From: Fomitopsis serialis
Taxonomy: Eukaryota; Basidiomycota; Agaricomycetes; Polyporales; Fomitopsidaceae
Reading direction: 5' to 3'
Assembly (NCBI RefSeq): GCF_022376445.1
Contig: NW_025955300.1
Span: 1 to 42,771 of the forward strand
DNA length: 42,771 bases
The notes below the pieces were generated by a model that saw only the letters and a list, made by a program, of their open reading frames with translations, was not told where the DNA came from and searched no databases. Every line of letters begins with the position of its first letter. The first letter of the stretch is position 1. Shown one piece after another: positions 32,165-42,771 of the stretch. A program made the position numbers and the translations under genes.

Positions 32165-34177
32165 ATGCACGTTCCATCGGCAGACGACGTGAAGTACGGC
32201 GTGCATACGAAGCTCGTTGCGCCTGTGCACGGGTGGGCCTCCCGCCTTCGGCACGCGTTTGACTCCAAGGACGCCTTCCTGACGTACATCCACACGGAAG
32301 GCAACGCGCACCAGGGGCACTCGTGGGTCAATGAAGATCTCAAGCCGTCCCCGCCCGCACAGGTCAACTGGCGGTGGTACAACTTCTGCATCTTCTGGTT
32401 CGGAATGGGCTTTGGCAACTGGTATGTCTTCACTGCCAGTGATCTTCGCGTTGCAACTGCTTATGCGCGGGCCGTGTTCATAGGACACTTGGCTCCAGTC
32501 TGGTTGACGGCGGTCTGTCATGGTGGCAGGCGACGATTTGTATCTGGATCGCCGCGACAGTGGCTGGGACGTGCATGGCGTTCAACTCGCGCGCTGCGGC
32601 GAACTACCATGTAGGCTACCCCGTCATTCTGCGTACCTGCTTCGGCATGTATGGGCACTACTGGCCGGTGCTAGCTCGCGGCGTCTGTGCCTGCCTCTGG
32701 GTCTCTGTCATCAGTGAGTGTAGCCCGACTTGCTCGACTGAGCACCGTTCTCATGCAGCACGTACGCAGCGTTCCAGGGCGGCGCGTTCGTCTCCACAAT
32801 GATCAATTGCGTCGTCGGGAACGGCTGGAACGATCTATCTGTCTCCTTCCCCGAGTCTGTGGGCTGCACGGTCCAGCGCTTCGTCGGCTTCCTCATCTTC
32901 TGGGCGTTCCTCCTCCCGTTCTGCTCGCTCCGCCCGACGCGCCTCAAGTGGCTGTACAACTTCAAGGCGTGGATCCTTCCGCCGAGCGTCCTCGGCCTGC
33001 TCATCTACTGCCTTGTGCAGAGCAAGGGTAAGCTCGCCAGCACGGCGGCCCTCGCGGGCACGGACGCGAGCAAGCTCCCAAAGGGTGCAACTCTGGCGTG
33101 GCTGATGGTCAGCTCGATCAATTCATGTATGGGTAACTGGGTAGGTGATTCAGACTGGGTGTTTTGGTATGGGTACTGACTGGGATGGCAGTCGACGTTC
33201 ATCGCGAACATGCCCGACTTCTCGCGGTACTCGGACAGCCCCAATGCCGTGCTCTGGACGCACATCCTCTTTGTCCCCTTCCCCGCAGCTCTTGTAAGTA
33301 TGCTGTGCGTTGTGCCAGGCGTAGCCTGTTTGCTGATCAATTCTCTATGCCAATAGGGTGGAATGATCGGCGTGTTTGGTACTGCTGCGCTCCAGCAAGC
33401 ATGGGGCGTGACCATCTGGAACCAGTGGGACGTTTACGACGCGATGCTTGAGCACTCGTTCACAGGCCCGATGCGCTTCTTCGTCTTTCTGCTCGCGTTC
33501 TGCTCCCTGCTCTTCAACTTCGGCGCGCTCCTCGGCGCGAACCTGCTACCCTTCGGGTCGGACATCACCTCCCTCTTCCCGACGGTGTTCAACATCTCGC
33601 GGGGATGTGGTTCTGCGGGACGATCGCGCTCGCGCTGCAGCCATGGAAGATCCTCGCGTCGAGCAACGGCTTCCTCGCGTTCCTCGGCGGGTACGGCATC
33701 TTCATGGGCCCCGCCGCGGCGATCATGATCACGGACTACTGGTTCGTGCGCCGCGGCAACATCGCGATCATGGACGCGTACTCGTCCGAGAAGGGCGCGA
33801 CGTACATGTACTGGCGCGGCTTCAATCCCAACGCGTGCCTCGCGTACTTCTGCGGGATGATGCTCCCGTTCGTGGGCTTCGTGGGCACGTTTGGTGTGCC
33901 GGTGCCCAAGAACGCGACTAAGATCGACGACCTCGGGTGGTACGTCTCGGCGGTCACTGCGGGGGTGCTCTACGTTATCTTCTGCAAGATCCGCCCGCTG
34001 AGCAATGTCGATCCAAGTATGCCCTTCGAGCAGATGGCGCATGAATTTGCGGATATGCGCGCGAGAGACGAGCGGGAGCGCCTGGCGGGCGAGGAGGCGA
34101 GTGTGGAGACGGACGAGAAGATCGCGGAGGAGGGTGGCAAGTCGGATGAGTATGACGTTGCTGTCTTGGAGGTGTGA
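32165..34177 (+). CDS. NCS1 nucleobase permease (uracil/allantoin type), two apparent frameshifts
   Basis: NCS1 transporters bring uracil, allantoin or related compounds across the plasma membrane with protons. Exons are about 32165-32421, 32484-32713, 32759-33140, 33192-33293 and 33357-34177, about 590 residues. The N-terminal cytoplasmic part leads to VNWRWYNFCIFWFGMGFGNW (helix 1), LSWWQATICIWIAATVAGTC, NYHVGYPVILRTCFGMYG, ALLGANLLPFGSDITSLFP, GNW before an intron and STFIANMPDFSRY after it, and the conserved segment PWKILASSNGFLAFLGGYG followed by AAAIMITDYWFVRRG, characteristic of the Fur4/Dal4 group. One base is missing at 33,603-33,605 (between FNISRG and MWFCG) and one at the exon 2/exon 3 join (near 32,713). 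The substrate cannot be told by eye. Confidence 0.85.
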
Positions 34178-34789
34178 GCTTCGCGTCTAGGTATGATTTT
34201 GTACGAGACTGTACCAGTGCGGGAATGCTTGGGATGGTTGGATACGATATACGACGACAATTGTAGACATACACTCTGAAATATAGACATACTGTAAACG
34301 ACAATAGATGTTCACGATTGTTTCCTGGCTTCAAAACCTTGGGCTGGAAGTCGATACTCAACAAATACCCCTTATGCTTAGTACTTAGCAAAGGTTTGCG
34401 CGAGAGCAGCAGTTACGCGTTCATCGGACCCGCAGGAAACACACTGCTTTTGAATTGACCACATACTATGTGAAATGTCACATCCCACAACTACCGCCTT
34501 TGAGCAGTGCCTTATCAGCCGGCACATTCGGGTAGAGACGCTAACATCAGTAGTAGTATATAGTAAAATAGGTAGCGGTGGCAGTCGGTGGCGCCAGGTT
34601 GCTCTACGCTCGCAGAAGAGGTCGACCGGGATGCCACTGATAGGTCGGTTGTATCAAGACCTTTGGAGGCAGCTCTGGGTGAGCAAGGGCAGTGGCACGA
34701 ATGGTAATTTCGTGCTTACCTAGAATTGGCCAAACATTAATGAAAGGACGCGCCGTCCAAAACTTAAAGTAGTAGCGGCGAACGGTGCA
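34178..34789. other. Intergenic between convergent permease and unknown gene
   Basis: The AT-rich 3' flank of the permease is followed by about 300 bases without a recognisable gene, tRNA or repeat. Confidence 0.4.
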
Positions 34790-35644
34790 CTACAAACCTC
34801 TCGCCGCCCTATCCCCAAGCAGCTCCTTGAGGCGTGCCGCGATACCGTCCGTAAGTTGCGTGAGACCATCGGCAGTGCACAACCGGTAAGATGGCATGGC
34901 CTGGTACGTCTCTGCTAGAATCTACTGGCCGGATCAATACGCTCAGTCGCTCGACGGACGCGCTGGGCATGCGCACCTCGCCATCCTCAACGCGCACGGA
35001 TGCGAGGATATCGTCAACGTCACCGATGCGGCCGAGTGCGGGAACGTTGCGCTGGTCTATGTCGCGAGCGCGATGGCGTCACGGGGCGCGCGATGTAATA
35101 GGACGGAGGCAGGTAGGGTGGTCAGTGGACGGGAAAGACGGGAGATAAGATGACACGCACCATGAATATGCATCCAGCCAACCTGGGTCTGAATGGCGCC
35201 GTTCTTCTGGATATCGTCCGCGCCGTCCTGGAGAGCTCCCTGGATTGCCTCGTGCAGTACGTCCCGGAATGGTGCTGGGACGCCAATGGAAGGTTGTCCG
35301 AGTGAGTAGTAAGCCTAGGATCACAGTCTGAGCGGAGAGACGTACCGTTTTCGACGAAATCGTTCAGCCCTGCGTCCTCTTCCTTCCCTCTAGGTGTGCT
35401 CGCGGGTAGCCACCCAATCACTGTGCAGGAGCGCACTGACGGCGGTGGCGTAGATAGGAAGGAGAGCGCAAAGACCGGTGCAGTGTGCGAGACGTCGCTG
35501 GGGGGCTCGAAGAGGTGGTAGAAGAGATCGGGTCGTTCGGGGTCGGGGAAGGACGTCGGCGGGGCTCTCGAGTCGGACGAGTGAGGCGTGGATGAGAACG
35601 GTCGAGTGCCCGAGCATATACAGGCTGGCGTGCGTATCCGACAT
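34790..35644 (-). CDS. Conserved-looking protein of unknown function, one probable frameshift
   Basis: Not recognised. The frame starts MSDTHASLYMLGHSTVLIHA (35644). After what looks like one missing base near 35,590 it continues SFPDPERPDLFYHLFEPPSD, CTVIGWLPASTP, GLNDFVEN, then (after an intron) APFRDVLHEAIQGALQDGAD and GAIQTQVGWMHIH, then DQRNVPALGRIGDVDDILAS, and finally ILAETYQAMPSYRLCTADGL to the TAG at 34790. All three introns have GT/AG ends and join in phase, giving about 200 residues. The pattern GWMHIH...VPALGRIGDVDDILASV looks like a conserved soluble protein. Two ATGs further upstream (35701, 35795) are possible starts. Confidence 0.5.
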
Positions 35645-36452
35645 GCTTGTCTTGAGGATACCGGGGACACTGGCAGTGGACGAGAGGCCTGAGCGTAACA
35701 TCGCCGCGGCGCCCAGGTGAGCACGGGCACCTCCGCGCGAGTCCGGCGGGACTGGTGTGGTGAATGAAACCAGACAGCACTCGCTGTGTTGCCATGCTGA
35801 TGACAGAATAGATTGAGAGTTAGGATACTTACTTTTGTCGTCAGCGAGAGCAGACTTTTGCCGGCTAAGAACTTATATGGCTGCTCTTGACCGTGACGTC
35901 GTCCAGTTCGCCCAGCCACCGACTGGATTAGGCAGGTGTAGTGATTCGTGGCATCCGGGATCTGCCATGCTATTGGTCTTACCGAGCCTTATGCAACTTT
36001 ACAGCTGCATGCAGACAGCAACGTTCAACATTGACCTAAGTAATATCGATAGGAGGTGTGGTCTCGTTTCAAAGTACTTGCACAAAAGGGAGCCGTGCTG
36101 TGCACAAGTTTGCCGCATCATTTGTGCTTTGGCAACGCCAACTTCGGAACATCGCCCCCGTCAGTGGAGACAGTTGAGATCGAGAGGCAGAGGACTCGAC
36201 AGCTGTGCACCGTCGCTATGCAAAGAGTAAAAGGGACCCATTAATCATCAATCATTACCGAATGTCGAAAACCATCTCACTGAACTTACTTACTTACTTA
36301 GTGTACTTAGTGACCCTAAGTTAACTTGCAGTCTACCAGATACTATCTTGATAATGTAAGTACTATACACAATCGAGCCTAATTGAGCCTGAATAATGAG
36401 AGACAAGTAAACGAGTAAGTATGTGTGGGAACCTTTTGATCCGTTTTGAGTA
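35645..36452. other. Divergent intergenic region with ACTT repeats
   Basis: It separates the unknown gene and the chitin synthase. A short CTTA/ACTT tandem repeat lies at about 36,284-36,300 and again as TTAGTGTACTTAGTG nearby, in an AT-rich stretch (36,240-36,420) that probably holds the chitin synthase promoter. No gene was recognised. Confidence 0.4.
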
Positions 36453-39400
36453 ATGCTCAGCGCGAGGCGTTCATGTCCGTCTCACGACGGCGACGACCAC
36501 GCCTCTTCCTCTCCCTTCCCTCTTCCCATCCTCGTCGACCACCTCGGCAGCTCGAAGACCGCTCAGGTGGCATATCGGGTCGCCATGAACAGACGAGAGT
36601 CCACCGGTACTACTCGTCAGCGGCTGGAGGCCGTCGACGACCTCACGACGCTCGCTCCGGTGAACGAGGACATCATCGTATCATGCATCCGCGAACGGTT
36701 CATGACCGACAACATCTACACTAGCCTTGGGACTTCTGCTGTTGTCGCTGTTAATCCTCACAAGTATGTCTCCAGTAATTCCGACGCAGTGCTGCACAAG
36801 TATGCTGCCGAATACCGGACACTTCTCCTGGCAAGACGCGTCTACCCCGCACATCTTTCAGCTCGCCAACAATGCCTACTATCATATGCGGAGGACGACT
36901 CAGGACCAATCAATTCTCTTGACGTGCGTTGTTTATCACTCGTTACACTTCGCGCGGATTCCTGACTCGAAGCAGCGGAGAGACTGGTAGTGGCAAGTCG
37001 GAGAACCGTCGTTTGGCGATCAAAACGCTGCTCGAGCTCAGTGTGAGCCAGCCAGGGAAGAAGGGCTCGAAGCTCGTCGGCCAAGTCCCCGCCGCCGAGT
37101 TCGTTCTCGAGACGTTCGGAAACGCACGCACACTTTTCAACCCCAATGCCTCGCGGTTTGGCAAGTACACCGAGCTGCAGTTCACCGAGCGTGGCCGCTC
37201 TGCGGTATGAAGACCCTGGATTACTACCTGGAACGCAACCGCGTCGCCGGGGCGCCCTCGGTGAGCGGAACTTCCACATTCTACTACCTCGTCGCTGGGG
37301 CATCGCCGGAGGAGCGACAGCACCTCCACCTGCACGAGAAGACCACGTATCGCTACATCGGCTTGCGCAATGCGGGCGGCCGTGGGGCTGGGAGTGCTGG
37401 ACGGAGCGAGGACGCCGTGAGGTTGACCAGCTAAAAATGGCGCTCAAGAACGTGGCTTCCGAAACGGCATGTTGCGCAGACCTGCCAGCTAGTCGCCGCG
37501 ATTCTTCACCTGGGCAACCTCGAGTTCACCATCGATCGCTTCCGTAATGAAGAGGCCGCGTCGTCCGAAACACTGACGTCCTCGACATTGTCGCCGACTT
37601 CCTCGCGTACAACCTCCGCTCTCGAAGCGTCTTTATCATATCGGACAAAGCTCGTGAAAAAGGAGGTCTGCACGGTCTTCCTGGACCCCGATGGTGCCTC
37701 AGACAACCGAGACGAGCTCGCGAAGTCGTGTACGCTTTGCTCTTCGCGTGGCTCAACGAGCATATCAACCAGCGCCTCTGCCGCGACGACTTCAACACGT
37801 TCATTGGCCTCTCGACCTGCCCGGTCCTCAGAATCTCACCAGCCGACCGATTCCCTCGACCAGTTTTGCGTTAACTTCGCGAACGAGCGGTTGCAGAACT
37901 TCATCCAAAGAAAGCTGTTCGAGAGCCACGTCGCCGAGTACAACAGTGAAGGATCTCCCGCTATGTCCCACAGGTACCCTACTTGACAATCGGAATGCCT
38001 CCGCTTGCTGCAGAACAGCCGGGCGGCCTCATCCACATCATGGACGACCAGGCACGTCGCATGCCGAAGAAGAGCAGCCATACGATGGTCGAGGCGTTCA
38101 CGAAGCGGTGGGCAACCACTCTTCATTCAAGCGGGATCCATTGACCGTACGGGCTTCCCGACGTTCACGGTCAACCACTTCACCGGCCCGGTCACCTATT
38201 CGTCGGAGAACTTCCTAGAGCGCAATCTCGAGGCACTCAACCCTGACTTCGTCTCCCTCCTGCGAGGCACGAGCGCGGGCGAGGTCCTCCGGCGGACGGT
38301 TCCGGATCATCAAATCCCTTCGTTCGCAGCCTGTACTCAGCAAGGCGATCGCGACGCAAGCGCACCCACGCGACGAGGACACCATCGTGTCCGCGCAGCA
38401 GCCTGTGAAGCCCATGCGCGCGCCGTCCGTACGCAGGAAGGCACCATCAAGCGCATGCCGACCGTCAGGGAAGCGGCGAGGTCGACGAGAAGGACCGTGA
38501 TGACGAGAGCCGCTAGGTACGCATACAGGCCAGCGGGCCACCGTGTGTGGCGGCGAGTTCCGGTCTGCGTTGGACACGCTGTTCGAGACGCTGGAGAAAC
38601 ACAGTCTGGTACGTGTTCTGCGTCAACCCCAACGACTCCAGCTCCCGAACCAGCTCGAGGCCGCTCGGTCAAGGGCCAGGTCCGAGCCTGGCCTCGCGGA
38701 GGTGGCGAAGAGATGTATGTCATGTCGAGGCGAACATGACACCCGAGGAGCTCGTAGATCGTTACAGTGGGCACCTCGCGGTGCTCAATGTGCATGAAGG
38801 CGAACCGCGGGAACGCATAGAGCAAGCACGTACAGCACTGGGTCTTGATGAGAAAGATATCGTGCTCGGTATGAGCCAGGCAAGTCTCGGTTGACTTTGC
38901 ACTGTACTCAGCTAACAGAGAATCTAGGTCTACCTCTCGCAACATGCGTTCCACGCGCTAGAGGACGATCTGCGTTCGAAGGACACCGAGGAGCAGAAAC
39001 GTAACAGGATGCGGGATGCGGAAGCAGAGGCCGGGCTCGGCCACGAGCTCTCGCGATCCGTACGCACCGTACCTGACTCCCGACGCCGAGTCTCCTTACG
39101 AGGGCGGTTACAATGATCCGTTCGGGCAGTCTAACCAGCAGCTGCCGCTCGTGCAGAACGCCTCTCCATTCCAGCGCGGGACATGTACGACGACTTCGAC
39201 GAGAGGAAGTCATTGCGCAGCGACGACTATGATGGACGGAGCGCATACACGAGCCATCGCGACGTGGAGACTGCGTCAGCCTACACCGAGTCATACGCAC
39301 CCATCTCGTAACATGTTCCAAGACGCAGACAAGAAAGGCCTCCTCTCCGGTAAGGAGCCTCTCGCTGGAGAAATCCAGGAAGGCGAGACGACGGAGGTTC

Positions 39401-42400
39401 TCAAGGAGAGCACACTGCGCCGGCGGTGGGTGATGATATGCTGGATGCTCACGTTCTGGATACCTACTCCGCTGCTCGCATGGGTCGGTCGGATGAAGCG
39501 TCCTGACATCCAACAAGCGTGGCGAGAGAAACTGGCGCTCAACATGCTCATCTGGTTCGTCTGTGGTTGTGTCGTCTTCGTCATCGTCATCTTCGGTGGT
39601 CTCATTTGTCCAACGGCGCATGTGTTCTCGACGAGCGAGTTGCAGGCGCATTCGTACAAGAACAGCCCGAATAACGTATACACCTCGATTCACGGCGAAG
39701 TCTTCGATCTCACAGAAGTCGCCGTGACGCATCTGACTGTCGTACCCGTCGTAGCGGAGAAGTCGGTCCTCAATTATGGCGGTGTAGCCTCGGATGATCT
39801 CTTCCCAATTCAGGTGAGTTTAAGACCAATTGTATTGTTGTATAACAGCCCTGCTCACGCGGTCGGTATAGGTTAGCGCGCTTTGCAATGGTGTCAGTGG
39901 TTCTGTGAGCCCCTACATCCCAACTCAGTTCGGCCAACCAAACGGACGTCAACGCGCAATATCACGACTTCCGCGCATGGACTGATGACTCTCGACCTGA
40001 CTGGTACTTCGAGCAGATGGTGCAGATGCGCTGGAACAACCGAGTTGGCTGGATGGGCTACACGATGTCTGATCTCAGCAACATGGCGAACAAGGGCAGC
40101 GCTGTTGGCGTTTACGACGGTATCATCTACGATCTCACCACTACATCACGTCCCCGCCGTCAGTCGCTCCGCTTAACAACGAGGTGCTCCCGTCCGGTAC
40201 GAATGTCGACACACAATTCATGAGCCCAGACGTCGTTAGCGTTTTCCAGTATAACTCAGGGCAAGACGTGACGAAGAGGATCAACAGCCTCGGTTTGGAC
40301 TCTCAGGTCCTTACGTGGCAAAAGACGTGCCTCCGCAACCTATTCGCCATCGGCAGGGTCGACACGCGCAATTCGCCGAAGTGCCAGTTCGCTACTTACA
40401 TCCTGCTTGCGTTGTCTATCGTCATGGTCAGCGTCATTGGATTCAAGTTCATCGCCTCGATTAACTTCGGCTCGGAGCGCGCACCTGAAGACCATGACAA
40501 GTTCGTCATCTGCCAGGTTCCCTGTTACACGGAAGGCTTCCAGTCACTCCAGCGGACAATCACCTCTCTCGCGAAGCTGAAGTACGACGACAAGCGTAAG
40601 CTCCTCCTGATCGTTTGCGATGGTATGGTCGTCGGTTCCGGCAACGACCAGCCGACCCCTCGCATCGTCTTGGATGTCCTGGGCGCGCCTCCAAACATCG
40701 ACGCCGAGCCGCTCAGCTTCTTGTCCCTTGGTGAGGGCGCGAAACAACACAATATGGGTAAGGTGTACTCTGGACTCTACGAGACAGCCGGCCATGTCGT
40801 TCCCTACTTGGTCGTTGTCAAGTGCGGCAAGCCCGGCGAAAAGTCGAGACCTGGCAACCGTGGTAAGCGTGATACACAGATGTTGCTCATGCGCTTCTTG
40901 AACAAGGTATGCCTCTTGGGCTGCTGCATCATTGAACGAGGCTGATGCTTTCTCCTACAGGTCCATTTCAACGCTCCGATGAACCCGCTGGAGCTCGAGA
41001 TGTATCACCAGATCAAGAATGTCATCGGTGTGAACCCGTCGTTCTACGAATACGTCTTCATGATCGATGCCGACACTACGGTTGAGCCGTTGTCGCTCAA
41101 CAGGCTAATCTCGGCGTAAGTGCACTCTATCTGACCGCCATGAACTGTTCATTTATTATCCCATAGTATGGTGCATGACAAGAAGGCGATCGGTGTTTGC
41201 GGAGAGACTGAGCTGTCGAACGCCAAACAGTCCATCGTGACTATGATGCAGGTGGGTGATAGCATTCGATGTTGTTTCGCGCGATCGCTCAGACTTTGCG
41301 CAGGTCTACGAATACTTTATCTCGCACCACATGGCGAAGGCATTCGAGTCCCTATTCGGTTCCGTCTCTTGTTTGCCGGGTTGTTTCACGCTCTATCGTC
41401 TGCGTACGCCCGACACACACAAGCCGCTGTTCATCTCGAACCAGATCATCGACAACTACTCCGAAAACCGCGTCGACACGCTGCACATGAAGAATCTGCT
41501 GCACCTCGGAGAAGATCGATACCTCACGACGCTGGTCATGAAACACTTCCCGATGTACAAGACGCTCTTCATCGGGACGCGCACGCGTACACGGTCGCGC
41601 CAGACGACTGGAAGATTCTGCTGTCGCAGCGTCGGCGTTGGATCAACTCGACGGTACACAATCTGGCGAGCTTGTCTTCTTGGAGCAGATGTGTGGATTC
41701 TGCTGTTTCTCGATGCGGTTCATCGTCATGATCGACTTGGTCTCGACGCTCATCCAGCCCGTCACGGTTGCTACGTGAGTGGTCATCTCACATTTATGTG
41801 CATTTAGATACTGATGGATCGTCGACACGTAGATGTCTACTTGATTTACCGCGCGGTCGGCGAAAAACAAGGCATCCCAGTCATTTCAGCCATTATGATT
41901 GCTGCCGTCTACGGTCTGCAGGCACTAGTGTTCATTTTGCGCCGCAAGTGGGACATGATCGGGTGGATGGTGTTCTACATCCTTGCCATCCCGATCTTCT
42001 CGTTCTTCCTGCCGCTGTATTCGTTCTGGCGCATGGACGACTTCTCGTGGGGTGCCACGCGTGTCGTCTTGGGCGAGGCTGGTAAGAAGCTGGTTGTGCA
42101 CGTACGTCGCCTTTGCCCTCTGCATCGAGGATGTCCAGCTGAATGTTATTTTTCTCGTCTAGGATGAAGGCAAGTTCGATCCGAGGGTGATTCCGTTGAA
42201 GTCTGGAATGACTACGTATGTGCTTTCGCGCGCATTGATCTCCGCAATGCTGATGGTATATATGACAGGAAAATGAACTCTGGACAAAGAGTCCAACCAT
42301 AGCATCGGCTCGTGGGTGCCTCCGACCAAGATGATGAACGAAGGATACGCCGAGTCGCGCACCGGGTCCATCTACGGCCGCGAGACGTTCTACGAGCCCG

Positions 42401-42771
42401 CCATGTCCCGTGCGTACTCGCCATCGCCCTCACAGGCCAACATGATGATGTACCCGCCCCGGGCTACCACTCGGGCGGAACACGCCGACGATGTCCGTTG
42501 TGGGCTATCCCGCACCTATGGGGGCTCCACCAAGCGGGCTCTACCAGCCGACGCCGTCGCGGCCAGCGAGTAACTACATCGGCGTGGACATTCCGCGGAC
42601 GCAGACGCCGGAACAGGCGGGCTACTTCGACGGGCCGTCGGATGCGGAGATCGACCGCGCGGTGGAGGACATTCTGCGCAACGCGGACCTCGCGACGACG
42701 ACGAAGCGCGAGATCCGGACGAGGCTGGAGCAGCGCTTCGGCATGGACCTGTCCGCGCGCAAGCGTGCGGT
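36453..42771 (+). CDS. Chitin synthase with N-terminal myosin motor (class V/VII type), multiple apparent frameshifts, 3' end outside window
   Basis: This enzyme makes cell-wall chitin from UDP-GlcNAc at the plasma membrane; the myosin part is thought to help its delivery. In order: myosin motor with P-loop GETGSGKSE (36,977-37,003), then [20 protein letters not shown] and [11 protein letters not shown], then a Cyt-b5-like stretch ([18 protein letters not shown], about 39,670), two membrane helices near 39,430-39,610, and the chitin synthase core with [19 protein letters not shown] (about 41,063), [10 protein letters not shown] (about 41,508) and QRRRW (41,627-41,641). TM helices follow, then a DEK_C-like domain ([20 protein letters not shown]) at the window end. 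At least eight single-base slips are needed, near 36,810, 36,850, 37,196, 37,255, 39,918, 40,140, 41,578, 41,664 and 42,470, many at G or C runs. The start could be 36453 or the in-frame ATG at 36582. Confidence 0.88.

Noticed and set aside
31799..32521. 240-codon minus-strand frame
   Set aside because: Lies opposite the permease first exon and promoter; no family motif.
33434..34042. 202-codon minus-strand frame
   Set aside because: His/Arg/Glu-rich antisense shadow of the permease last exon.

Overview
The window is nuclear DNA of a filamentous basidiomycete, most likely an agaricomycete. The evidence is GC-rich coding sequence, introns mostly of about 50-60 nt with GT/AG ends, FunK1-type fungal protein kinases, a myosin-motor/chitin-synthase fusion, and a YANK-like kinase with a DFN motif. 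No rRNA, tRNA, CRISPR array or complete transposon was recognised by eye.

Layout. (1) 0.9-2.6 kb, + strand: a YANK/STK32-like Ser/Thr kinase. (2) 5.1-8.9 kb, +: a 923-residue Ser/Pro-rich coiled-coil protein whose two exons are separated by an unusually long 1,074-nt intron. (3) 9.5-22.9 kb: an accessory block made by segmental duplication. A divergent pair, an alpha/beta-hydrolase-fold protein (-) and a FunK1 kinase (+), occurs twice, about 7.85 kb apart. A third, shortened FunK1 copy with its own promoter lies between them, so the order is hydrolase A, kinase A, kinase B (N-lobe deleted), hydrolase B, kinase C. (4) 23.0-30.4 kb: a small one-TM protein, an Rrn9-domain-like protein, the 25-residue ribosomal protein eL41, a HerA/FtsK-like P-loop ATPase, a short unknown protein, and the Rsc7/Swp82 chromatin-remodelling subunit. 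(5) 32.2-34.2 kb, +: an NCS1 uracil/allantoin-type permease. (6) 34.8-35.6 kb, -: a conserved-looking unknown protein. (7) 36.5 kb to the window end, +: a chitin synthase with an N-terminal myosin motor, cut off by the edge.

The housekeeping genes (eL41, Rsc7, Rrn9-like, chitin synthase, permease) are ordinary. The FunK1/hydrolase block is the unusual part. The two hydrolases carry GFAQG where a catalytic hydrolase has GxSxG. The three kinases share blocks in their promoters. Kinase B has lost its whole ATP-binding lobe but stays in frame, because remains of an old intron now read as coding sequence. Kinases A and C are nearly identical in their 5' parts and clearly diverged further on, which suggests gene conversion. 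Together this looks like a young hydrolase-FunK1 module evolving by tandem copying. Any functional link between the two proteins is inference.

Quality note: the first kinase, the permease, the 35 kb unknown gene and especially the chitin synthase need several one-base corrections to read through, mostly a base missing from a short G or C run. The duplicated block, Rsc7, the ATPase and the Rrn9-like gene read cleanly. Sequencing indels are the simplest explanation, but gene decay cannot be excluded from one sequence. Exon borders were chosen by eye from GT/AG signals and frame continuity.
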